From positions 1 to 5,068 of the forward strand of contig CAKTCH010000131.1 in assembly GCA_934538895.1 (NCBI GenBank): DNA of 5,068 nt, read 5' to 3'. The translations under genes and the position numbers were made by a program. This document shows positions 1 through 5,068 of the stretch, piece after piece. How positions within the stretch are numbered: position 1 is the stretch's first letter; the number at the start of each line of letters is the position of its first letter. Source of the stretch: an uncultured Alphaproteobacteria bacterium. GTDB lineage: Bacteria > Pseudomonadota > Alphaproteobacteria > Micavibrionales > Micavibrionaceae. The notes under the pieces are model-generated. The model was not told where the DNA came from. It saw nothing but the letters and a program-made list of their open reading frames with translations, and searched no databases.

Positions 1-2
1 AG

Positions 3-170
3 TATATGCTGAAAACCCCCTATCTGGCATCCCCGCTGGATGGCGGCATCGAGCAAAGCACGCGCCCGCGTGGCGAGAATGTCATGCTGAGCGCGCGCGG
101 CTGCGACCCTGACAAGCGCTACCTGATGCCCATCAACGACATGCAGGATCATGAAAGCGTGATTAATTAA
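3..170 (+). CDS. C-terminal fragment (55 residues) of an unrecognised protein
   Basis: The frame is open from the window edge to a TAA at 168-170 and gives 55 residues, beginning YMLKTPYLASPLDGG and ending MQDHESVIN. I do not recognise the family. It has no hydrophobic segment and looks like a soluble C-terminal tail rich in charged residues. The support is compositional: by hand count, GC at codon positions 1, 2 and 3 is 33/55, 22/55 and 41/55, the pattern of a real gene in a GC-rich genome. The opposite strand in the same register is also open, but its third position would be only 60% GC. The gene converges on aroB and its stop codon interlocks with the aroB stop. The start lies upstream of the window. 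An internal ATG at 6-8 could in principle start a short gene, but too little sequence precedes it to judge a ribosome binding site. Confidence 0.62.
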   Translation, partial: YMLKTPYLASPLDGGIEQSTRPRGENVMLSARGCDPDKRYLMPINDMQDHESVIN

Positions 171-1267
171 CGCGCGGCGTTCAGCACGTCTATAACGATA
201 TCCGCCGGGACGTCCTTCGCCACATGAGAGGCGCCGATGCCGTCGGCGACGATAAAGGCCAGCCTGCCCGCTTCGGCCTTTTTGTCGTTCTGCATGGCGG
301 TCAGAATGTCATCGCTGCTGAAGCCTGCGAGGGCGGGTACGGCAGACTTCGTCACAACCAGCCCCCTGTCAGCCATATGCGCCACCGCTGCCCGGCGATC
401 TTCGTCGCCGCACAGGCCCAGGCGTACGGAAAGGTCGAAGGCGTAAACCATGCCGAGAGCGACGGCCTCGCCGTGCAGCAGCCTGCCGTCATAGCCCAGC
501 AGCTTTTCGAAAGCGTGACCGAACGTATGGCCGAAATTCAGCAATGCGCGCAAATCTTTTTGCTCTTTCTCATCCTCGGCCACGATCTGCGCCTTGTGCG
601 TGCAGGACACCCGCACCGCATGGGCGAGCGCCGCATCGTCACAGGCCAGAACATCTTTGCCGTGCTGTTGCAGCCATTCGAAAAAGGCGCGGTCGCGGAT
701 GAAAGCGTACTTCACGATTTCGGCATAACCCGCCTTCATTTCGCGCGCCGGCAGGGTTTTCAGCGTGTCGAGATCGGAGATCACGACATCGGGCTGATAA
801 AACGCGCCGACAAGATTCTTGCCCTGTTTCGTGTCGATCGCGGTCTTACCGCCGACGGCGCTATCGACCTGCGCCAGCAATGTCGTCGGCACCTGTACAT
901 ATGGGATGCCGCGCAGCGCCAGCGCGGCGGCCAGCCCGCCGAGATCACCCATCACGCCGCCGCCCAGCGCCATCAGGAGGCTATGGCGATCGGCCTTGCC
1001 GTCCAGCAGCCAGTCGAGAACGGTTTCAAGCCCCTTATAGGATTTGCTGTGCTCGCCCGGCGCCATCGTCAGGACGGCTGCATCGGGAAACGCTGCCTTC
1101 AGCGCGCCGGCATGGAATTTCCCCGCATTGGCATCCGTCAGGATAAAGATCCGGCTGTGGCGGCTTTTTTCCGGGATCAGCTCTCCGGCCCGCGACAGCA
1201 GACCGCCGCCGATGAATATATCGTAAGCGTGATCGCCCAAAGCGACATGAAGTTTTTCGACAGACAT
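167..1267 (-). CDS. aroB: 3-dehydroquinate synthase AroB
   Basis: This cytoplasmic enzyme converts DAHP to 3-dehydroquinate, the second step of the shikimate pathway, using NAD+ and a divalent metal. At 366 residues it has normal family length. Visible landmarks in order are PGEHSK (70-75), the dinucleotide-binding GGGVMGD (102-108), VPTTLLAQVDSAVGGKT (126-142), GKNLVGAFYQP (149-159), GYAEIVKY (180-187), LLNFGHTFGHA (242-252) and HGEAVALGM (265-273). The expected metal ligands are present: E183, H247 and H265. Residue 137 is Ala where E. coli has the second Ser of its VDSSVGG motif; I expect this to be tolerated. The ATG at 1265-1267 is preceded by AGGA with a 9-nt spacer. The gene lies 71 nt downstream of aroK on the same strand and is probably cotranscribed with it. 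Its stop overlaps the convergent gene at the window's left edge. Identification is secure. Confidence 0.97.
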   Translation of the reverse strand: MSVEKLHVALGDHAYDIFIGGGLLSRAGELIPEKSRHSRIFILTDANAGKFHAGALKAAFPDAAVLTMAPGEHSKSYKGLETVLDWLLDGKADRHSLLMALGGGVMGDLGGLAAALALRGIPYVQVPTTLLAQVDSAVGGKTAIDTKQGKNLVGAFYQPDVVISDLDTLKTLPAREMKAGYAEIVKYAFIRDRAFFEWLQQHGKDVLACDDAALAHAVRVSCTHKAQIVAEDEKEQKDLRALLNFGHTFGHAFEKLLGYDGRLLHGEAVALGMVYAFDLSVRLGLCGDEDRRAAVAHMADRGLVVTKSAVPALAGFSSDDILTAMQNDKKAEAGRLAFIVADGIGASHVAKDVPADIVIDVLNAAR

Positions 1268-1276
1268 TATTTCATT

Positions 1277-1280
1277 TCCT
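1277..1280 (-). promoter_or_regulatory. aroB ribosome binding site
   Basis: Read on the minus strand, AGGA lies 9 nt before the aroB ATG (1265-1267). It supports that start. The other nearby ATG on this strand (complement of 1273-1275) is out of frame. Confidence 0.6.
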
Positions 1281-1296
1281 GTTTTAAAGCGGCCTT

Positions 1297-1324
1297 GTCA
1301 TGGCGCACGCAGCACCGCAATGAC
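1297..1324. repeat. Imperfect inverted repeat in the aroK-aroB gap
   Basis: The arms GTCATGGCG (1297-1305) and CGCAATGAC (1316-1324) pair over 9 bp with one mismatch, around a 10-nt loop. The element fills much of the 71-nt gap between aroK and aroB. No run of T follows on the minus strand, so it is not a standard intrinsic terminator. It could be an mRNA-stabilising or processing hairpin, or chance. Confidence 0.35.
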
Positions 1325-1338
1325 GAAACCGGATTACC

Positions 1339-1908
1339 TCATGCCTTGCTTTGATTTAAGTAAGCATGAATCTTGTCAATAGCACGTTCCAGCATGTCTT
1401 CGGCGGCACCGTTGCAGCTTTCCACCGTGATATGGGCATTCTCATAAATGGGGTAACGCGATTCCATCAGCCGCGTCATGATTTCGCGCGGGTCGCCGTT
1501 TTTCAGCAGCGGACGTTTATCGTTGCGGGCGGTACGCTCCAGCATCACGCTCAGGTCGGCTTTTACCCAGACGGCGAGTGTTTGCGACCATAATTCGTGC
1601 GCGGTATCGGGATTCAGGACGGCGCCGCCGCCGGTCGCTATCACCTGCCCGCCCGTCTCAATCAGGCGTTTGATCACGCGGCGTTCGCCTTCGCGAAAGT
1701 AAGGCTCTCCAAATTTTTCGAAAATTTCCGGAATGCCCAAACGCGCCGCTTTTTCGATTTCCTCGTCGGAATCGGCGAAAGGCAGCCCCAGAGTCTCCGA
1801 CAGCATTCTCCCCAGCCGGGTTTTGCCTGCCCCCATCATGCCGACAAGGGCAATGGGGCGATCCAGCCGGGAAAGGATCGCAGCTATCTTTTGCGTATCG
1901 TGCGCCAT
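1339..1908 (-). CDS. aroK: Shikimate kinase AroK
   Basis: This cytoplasmic P-loop kinase phosphorylates shikimate to shikimate-3-phosphate, using ATP. Numbered from the preferred ATG (189 residues), the Walker A motif GMMGAGKT is at 23-30, the shikimate/Mg-binding DSD at 46-48, FREGE at 71-75 (the Arg is a shikimate contact in the family), GGGA at 93-96, the lid RPLL at 132-135, and a further substrate-site Arg in SRYPIYE at 151. All key family residues are present and the length is typical. The start is uncertain. The ATG at 1906-1908 gives MAHDTQK and is preferred, although no clear Shine-Dalgarno precedes it. A TTG at 1936-1938 would add ten residues (METGSWHNPA), also without a good ribosome site. 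The gene is probably the first of an aroK-aroB operon and is divergent from the small membrane-peptide gene. Its TGA is at 1339-1341. Confidence 0.95.
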   Translation of the reverse strand: MAHDTQKIAAILSRLDRPIALVGMMGAGKTRLGRMLSETLGLPFADSDEEIEKAARLGIPEIFEKFGEPYFREGERRVIKRLIETGGQVIATGGGAVLNPDTAHELWSQTLAVWVKADLSVMLERTARNDKRPLLKNGDPREIMTRLMESRYPIYENAHITVESCNGAAEDMLERAIDKIHAYLNQSKA

Positions 1909-2034
1909 GGCGGGGTTATGCCACGAGCCGGTTTCCAAAACAATGGATAACCTTTACATACAGGCGCGGAAGGTATTGAAATCCCTGCACGCCTTGATTA
2001 GTTTTTGGAAGAATTGTTATGGGATTCCCGAATC
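1909..2034. promoter_or_regulatory. Divergent intergenic region between aroK and the plus-strand cluster
   Basis: This stretch of about 126 nt separates the minus-strand aroK start from the plus-strand ATG at 2035, so it should hold promoters for both directions. It is more AT-rich than the flanking genes. I found no convincing paired -35/-10 boxes. The best plus-strand candidate is TTGATT (1994-1999) with TGTTAT (2015-2020), but the 15-nt spacer is short. No recognisable riboswitch or terminator is seen. Confidence 0.5.
2023..2034. promoter_or_regulatory. Paired GANTC sites forming a palindrome next to the start codon
   Basis: The sequence GATTC-CC-GAATC is a perfect inverted repeat of 5-bp arms with a 2-nt centre. 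It ends exactly one base before the ATG at 2035. Each arm is a GANTC, the target of the CcrM adenine methylase found in most alphaproteobacteria. It could be an operator or a methylation-sensitive site. By hand count GANTC occurs about 17 times in this window, close to random expectation, so chance is a real possibility. Confidence 0.3.
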
Positions 2035-2187
2035 ATGAAGTTTATCGGCATTGTTTTTTGCATGACACTGGTACTCGCGGCGGCGGCTTTCGTGGCTGTC
2101 AGCTTCATCGACGTTCCCGTCGATCAGGCCGAGGTCACCAAAACCATTCCCAATGAGCGCTTTTACAATCAGGGCGGCACACAGTAA
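2035..2187 (+). CDS. Small single-helix membrane peptide (50 residues), unknown function
   Basis: The family is not recognised. From the ATG at 2035 the product is MKFIGIVFCM followed by a continuous hydrophobic stretch to about residue 24, then a short polar tail containing DVPVDQAEVTKTIPN (26-40) and ERF (41-43). This predicts either one N-terminal transmembrane helix with a periplasmic tail of about 25 residues, or an uncleaved signal sequence. Cys9 sits too near the N-terminus for a normal lipobox, so a lipoprotein is unlikely. A TTG at 2005 would add ten residues before the Met, but it has no ribosome site and would put polar residues ahead of the helix, so the ATG is preferred. The sequence just before the ATG (GGGA at 2021-2024) is at best a weak ribosome site. 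The TAA overlaps the next gene's ATG by one base, indicating translational coupling. The coding case rests on the coupling and the hydrophobic design. Confidence 0.7.
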   Translation: MKFIGIVFCMTLVLAAAAFVAVSFIDVPVDQAEVTKTIPNERFYNQGGTQ

Positions 2188-4250
2188 TGACTATAAAACG
2201 CCTTGCCTTAAGCGTTCTTGCCGTATGCCTTCTCGCCGCCGTCTGGCCTGTATCCCGGGTTATCGCACAAGACGGGAATAGTGATTACTACCGTTACCGC
2301 GAGTCCGACGACCGCATGGGCGGCTCGCAAAGGGCCAAAGCCGCCATGCAGCGTTATAAAGATGATCCGGATGATAGCGGCGTCCGCAAGCCTGGTAAAA
2401 AAGAGAGCAGGCCTGTAGCCGCCGGCGCAGATAGCGCTCCCGCCCCTGCTCCCAGTTCAAAGCGGGACAGCGTCAAAGAATCCGTGGTCAGGGCTGAGGA
2501 AACAAAACCTGACATTCCGGAAACCGTGACCGAGCAGCCAGCCTTGCCATCCGCTGACGAAGCCCCGTTACAAACCGAAGAGCCGCCGGAACAGATCGTA
2601 ACGCGCCCTGACCGTCCGGCGCGCGTTCCGGCTGTACTGAAAGTCAATTATACCGCGCTTGAATCGCTGGGTACGCTGCATAACGCCCATGGCGGCAGTC
2701 TGGGCATCGATCTGTGGGACGGTTCCTCCCGCGGCGAAATCCTGCAACTGGTCAACCAGCTGCCGCCGCCGCGTTATTATGGCATCCTGCAACGCATGAA
2801 CCAGCGTGCGCTGCTGACCAGCGCCGATGCCACCATGATGAACAGCCGCGGCAGCGTCCAGCCCGGCGAGGATTTCCAGACGGTGCGCATAGAGAAACTG
2901 CTGGATACAGGTTCATATCTGCAAGCCGCGCAGCTCTACATGACGGATCAGGCGGTGGCCTATCACGAGCGCCTGGCGCGCGCGGGCGTGCAGTCCCTGT
3001 TCCTCAGCCGCCAGCCGACGGTCGCCTGCCTTGAAACCAAGACCATGATGGTTCGGTTCGAAAGCCAGCCTTTCTGGAATCAGGCTTCGGTCATCTGCGA
3101 TTACATTCTGGGCAAGATGGCCGGGCAGGTTATGAAAGACTTTATCGACCGCCCCGCTGTGAGGCCGGTCGTCGCCGAAAGCAAGGTAATGGGGTATGTG
3201 TTCGACAAACCCGGCTATAAAATCTCGCCCCGTACGTTCGGCGACCTGAAAGATTTCACGCCGATGGAAACCGCGCTGCTGCTGAACGACCGCCGTATTA
3301 CACTCTCCAAGCTCGACCTCGGCGGCCTGCACGCCGCGCCGTCACATACGATCGGGGTGCTGATGATGGTGCCCGATGCGCCGGGCGACGTGAAGCTGGC
3401 GCTGTGGACCGAGGCTATCCGGCGCGGCATGATCACCCCGGCGGAACTGGGCGGCTTCTATGCCGATGTCAAACTCGACGGCAAGGATTTGCAAAAGGCC
3501 AGGGGCTGGCTGGTGATTCCGGCATATTACCAAGCCATGAACGGCGCGCGCGACAAGGATCAGAAGAAAAAGCTCGGCCTTGAGGCGCTGAAACTTGCCA
3601 CGGCATACCCGCCGGCGGCCCTTACGCCTTTTTCAGAGTATTTACCCAGCCTCTCCGCGGAAGGTCTGGGATCGGATGCGATTCGCCGAATCACGTGCGT
3701 CGGGGTGCTCGCCGGCGTGCCGGTAAGCCGTTCTTTCGAGAAAGCGCTTTGGAATCAGGCCGAATCAGGCGGCCCCAATAATGAGGATTTACGGCTGGCG
3801 CTCGCGAATGCGGCCCTGAAGAATTTTTCCACAGAAGAAATGCCGAAAACAGCTGAATTTCAGCAACTTACAGGAAAACTACCCAAAACTTCGAAATCTC
3901 TTGTATTTGCCCTCATAGAAAAGCTTGACACAACCGGAAAATTACATAATATTGACGGCAAGGAAATTTATGAAAAACCTGATGGCTTGACAGACTCCAC
4001 TGATTACGATTATGTAATGCCATCGAGTGACTTAATGGAAAACCTCTCTTCCGCGCATAAAGACAAACGTTTAGGAGAAGTTATACTGTTAAGCTCAATT
4101 GCCGTAAGCGATATTCCGCCTTCCAGAATGGACCCGGCGAGTATTGCAGCGGTGGTTGAAGGGTTAAAAGCAGTGGGGTTAACAAGCGAAGCCCGCGAAT
4201 TGGCCAGCGAAGTCATTCTCGGCTTGAATACAAAGGAAATAGGAGATTAA
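2187..4250 (+). CDS. Exported 687-residue protein of unknown function with disordered linker and helical body
   Basis: The protein begins with a clear Sec signal peptide: K4-R5, a hydrophobic core at 6-20, and probable cleavage after VIA (residue 27). Residues 28-75 are polar and Tyr/Asp/Arg-rich. Residues 75-145 are Pro/Ala/Glu-rich, low in complexity and probably disordered. From about 147 to the end lies a folded, mostly helical body without a motif I can name. It includes LGIDLWDGSSRGEI (172-185), a TPR-like stretch (about 236-275) and a Trp/Tyr-containing segment around 441-449. There are few cysteines and no recognisable catalytic signature or second membrane helix. I have a vague recollection of similar alphaproteobacterial proteins carrying uninformative 'antifreeze glycopeptide' labels; I would not transfer that function. 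It starts at the ATG in a TAATG overlap with the membrane-peptide gene and ends 4 nt before xerD. Codons for residues after about 545 are markedly AT-richer than the rest. It is a confident gene with unknown function, probably periplasmic or envelope-associated. Confidence 0.88.
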   Translation: MTIKRLALSVLAVCLLAAVWPVSRVIAQDGNSDYYRYRESDDRMGGSQRAKAAMQRYKDDPDDSGVRKPGKKESRPVAAGADSAPAPAPSSKRDSVKESVVRAEETKPDIPETVTEQPALPSADEAPLQTEEPPEQIVTRPDRPARVPAVLKVNYTALESLGTLHNAHGGSLGIDLWDGSSRGEILQLVNQLPPPRYYGILQRMNQRALLTSADATMMNSRGSVQPGEDFQTVRIEKLLDTGSYLQAAQLYMTDQAVAYHERLARAGVQSLFLSRQPTVACLETKTMMVRFESQPFWNQASVICDYILGKMAGQVMKDFIDRPAVRPVVAESKVMGYVFDKPGYKISPRTFGDLKDFTPMETALLLNDRRITLSKLDLGGLHAAPSHTIGVLMMVPDAPGDVKLALWTEAIRRGMITPAELGGFYADVKLDGKDLQKARGWLVIPAYYQAMNGARDKDQKKKLGLEALKLATAYPPAALTPFSEYLPSLSAEGLGSDAIRRITCVGVLAGVPVSRSFEKALWNQAESGGPNNEDLRLALANAALKNFSTEEMPKTAEFQQLTGKLPKTSKSLVFALIEKLDTTGKLHNIDGKEIYEKPDGLTDSTDYDYVMPSSDLMENLSSAHKDKRLGEVILLSSIAVSDIPPSRMDPASIAAVVEGLKAVGLTSEARELASEVILGLNTKEIGD
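3925..3952 (+). promoter_or_regulatory. Candidate internal sigma-70-type promoter upstream of xerD
   Basis: A perfect -35 hexamer TTGACA (3925-3930) is followed after 16 nt by TAATAT (3947-3952), which matches four of six bases of the -10 consensus. It lies inside the AT-rich end of the exported-protein gene, about 300 nt before the xerD ATG. It could give xerD its own transcription. A second perfect TTGACA (3987-3992) lacks a well-spaced -10. AT-rich composition raises the chance of a fortuitous match. Confidence 0.3.
4241..4245 (+). promoter_or_regulatory. xerD ribosome binding site
   Basis: AGGAG lies 9 nt before the ATG at 4255, inside the last codons of the exported-protein gene. It is the strongest Shine-Dalgarno in the window. 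It fixes the xerD start at 4255 rather than at the in-frame ATG at 4279. Confidence 0.75.
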
Positions 4251-4254
4251 ACAA

Positions 4255-5068
4255 ATGGCACGTCCCGGTCGCCCAGCAATGCCGAAGCCGAAGCTTCATC
4301 CGTTAGTGGATTCATTCCTCGATATGCTCACAACCGAGCGTGGCGCGGCGATGAATACGCGTCAGGCCTATTGGCGTGATCTTGCCGATTTCAGCCTTCA
4401 GCTGCGCGAAAAAGCCAGCAAGGAGATCGTTGATGCCTCTCCTGAGGAAATCAAAACATATCTGGAGGATCTGGGTATCCGTATCCACGTCAAAGGCCAG
4501 AACAAATCCCAGATTGCGACACGCACCGTAGCGCGCCGTCTGTCCGCCCTGCGCCAGTTCTACCGCTATCTGGTGTCGGAAAACATCCGCAAGGACGATC
4601 CGACCTCCGCGATCGAAAGCCCGAAACAAGGCCGTACATTACCGAAAACCCTGTCCGAGACGGAAGTCAGCACCCTGATCAAAGTGGCCGGCGATGCGGG
4701 CGGCGCGGACAGCGTACGTCTCGTTTGCCTGCTTGAAATGCTGTATGCCACGGGCCTGCGCGTTTCCGAACTGGTCGGTCTGCCTATGTCCGCGATCGGC
4801 GAAGACATGCAGTTCCTGATGGTTGCCGGCAAAGGCGGTCGCGAGCGCATGGTGCCCCTCTCCGAGCCGGCGCAGCGTGCCGTAAAGAAATATCTGGAAG
4901 TACGCCAGCAGTTCATCAACCCGGAGGATAAGGGCTCCCAGGCGCAATGGCTGTTCCCGTCCCGTACGTCCGAAAGTGGCCACCTGACCCGTCAGCGCTT
5001 TGCGCAACTGCTGAAAGATCTGGCTGACAATGCCGGTATCGATGCCGAACGTGTCAGCCCACACATCC
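4255..5068 (+). CDS. xerD: Tyrosine recombinase XerD, 3' end cut off by the window
   Basis: XerD is a site-specific recombinase that acts with XerC at the chromosomal dif site to resolve chromosome dimers, normally activated by FtsK. The 271 visible residues show the N-terminal SAM-like core-binding domain (about 15-110, with LVDSFLDMLTTERGAAMNTRQAYWRDL-type sequence starting at 17) and most of the catalytic domain. Catalytic Arg I is R169 in ATGLRVSEL (165-173) and the beta-hairpin Lys is K193 in GKGGRER (192-198). The window ends at SPHI, so H270 of the HxxR motif is just present. The second Arg, the following His/Trp and the Tyr nucleophile lie outside. The first 13 residues (MARPGRPAMPKPK) are a basic, Pro-rich extension. 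XerD is preferred over XerC because of the AroK/AroB neighbourhood and the ERGAAMNT-type start, but that distinction is softer than the family call. The gap to the upstream stop is 4 nt, so cotranscription is likely. Confidence 0.93.
   Translation, partial: MARPGRPAMPKPKLHPLVDSFLDMLTTERGAAMNTRQAYWRDLADFSLQLREKASKEIVDASPEEIKTYLEDLGIRIHVKGQNKSQIATRTVARRLSALRQFYRYLVSENIRKDDPTSAIESPKQGRTLPKTLSETEVSTLIKVAGDAGGADSVRLVCLLEMLYATGLRVSELVGLPMSAIGEDMQFLMVAGKGGRERMVPLSEPAQRAVKKYLEVRQQFINPEDKGSQAQWLFPSRTSESGHLTRQRFAQLLKDLADNAGIDAERVSPHI

Noticed and set aside
124..135. Short inverted repeat TGATG-CC-CATCA as a terminator for aroB
   Set aside because: The arms are only 5 bp and no T-run follows in either direction.
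1..152. Minus-strand frame open from an ATG at 150-152 to the left window edge, possibly a gene following aroB
   Set aside because: Its third codon positions would be 33/55 GC, against 41/55 for the plus frame. The translation looks like an antisense shadow, and the plus frame ends neatly against the aroB stop.
224..1354. Plus-strand open frame of 376 codons covering almost all of aroB
   Set aside because: It is in the same codon register as aroB on the opposite strand, so it stays open merely because aroB avoids TTA, CTA and TCA codons. Its translation is rich in Arg, Gln and His with no recognisable domain, while AroB motifs are complete.
1374..1379. Perfect TTGACA on the minus strand near the end of aroK, a possible aroB promoter
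   Set aside because: No acceptable -10 box falls 16-18 nt downstream, and the hexamer encodes ordinary AroK residues.
1994..2020. TTGATT and TGTTAT as a promoter for the membrane-peptide gene
   Set aside because: The spacer is only 15 nt and both boxes are partial matches. It would also put the transcript start within about ten bases of the ATG. Too weak to list as a promoter.
2913..3332. Minus-strand open frame of 139 codons inside the exported-protein gene
   Set aside because: It is antisense to a longer gene that has a signal peptide and coupled start. It has no ribosome site or domain of its own that I can see.
4639..5064. Minus-strand open frame of 141 codons opposite xerD
   Set aside because: The plus strand encodes unmistakable XerD motifs over the same bases. 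The minus frame is a register shadow.
4255..5068. Tyrosine recombinase as an integrase of a mobile element
   Set aside because: Sequence and length match housekeeping XerD. It sits next to aroK/aroB and has no adjacent tRNA, attachment repeats or phage genes.

Overview
The window looks like a chromosomal segment of an alphaproteobacterium with moderately high GC. The evidence is the grouping of aroB, aroK and a XerD-type recombinase, a neighbourhood familiar from that class, together with GC-rich third codon positions. I cannot name a genus; a Rhodospirillales-like or Micavibrio-like lineage is a guess. Nothing indicates a phage, plasmid, transposon, CRISPR array, tRNA or rRNA.

Layout. Positions 1-170 hold the 3' end of an unrecognised plus-strand gene. 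Its TAA interlocks with the TAA of convergent aroB inside a TTAATTAA palindrome, leaving no intergenic space. Minus-strand aroB (3-dehydroquinate synthase, 167-1267) lies downstream of minus-strand aroK (shikimate kinase, about 1339-1908). They form a two-gene shikimate-pathway operon read aroK then aroB, with a 71-nt gap that contains an imperfect inverted repeat.

A divergent intergenic region of about 126 nt (1909-2034) separates aroK from a plus-strand cluster. That cluster contains a 50-residue single-helix membrane peptide (2035-2187), an exported 687-residue protein of unknown function (2187-4250) that starts in a TAATG overlap with the peptide gene, and xerD (from 4255, cut off by the window end at the catalytic HxxR motif).

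The shikimate genes supply chorismate for aromatic amino acids, and XerD normally resolves chromosome dimers together with XerC. The two genes between them are the uncharacterised part. Both products are predicted to leave or sit in the cytoplasmic membrane, and they are probably translationally coupled, so they may work together in the envelope. The last fifth of the 687-residue gene drops to about 41% GC, against about 68% in a sampled stretch earlier in the gene. It also carries two perfect TTGACA hexamers that could mark an internal promoter for xerD. I see no clear-cut new defence or mobile system; the best candidate for something undescribed is the small-peptide/exported-protein pair.
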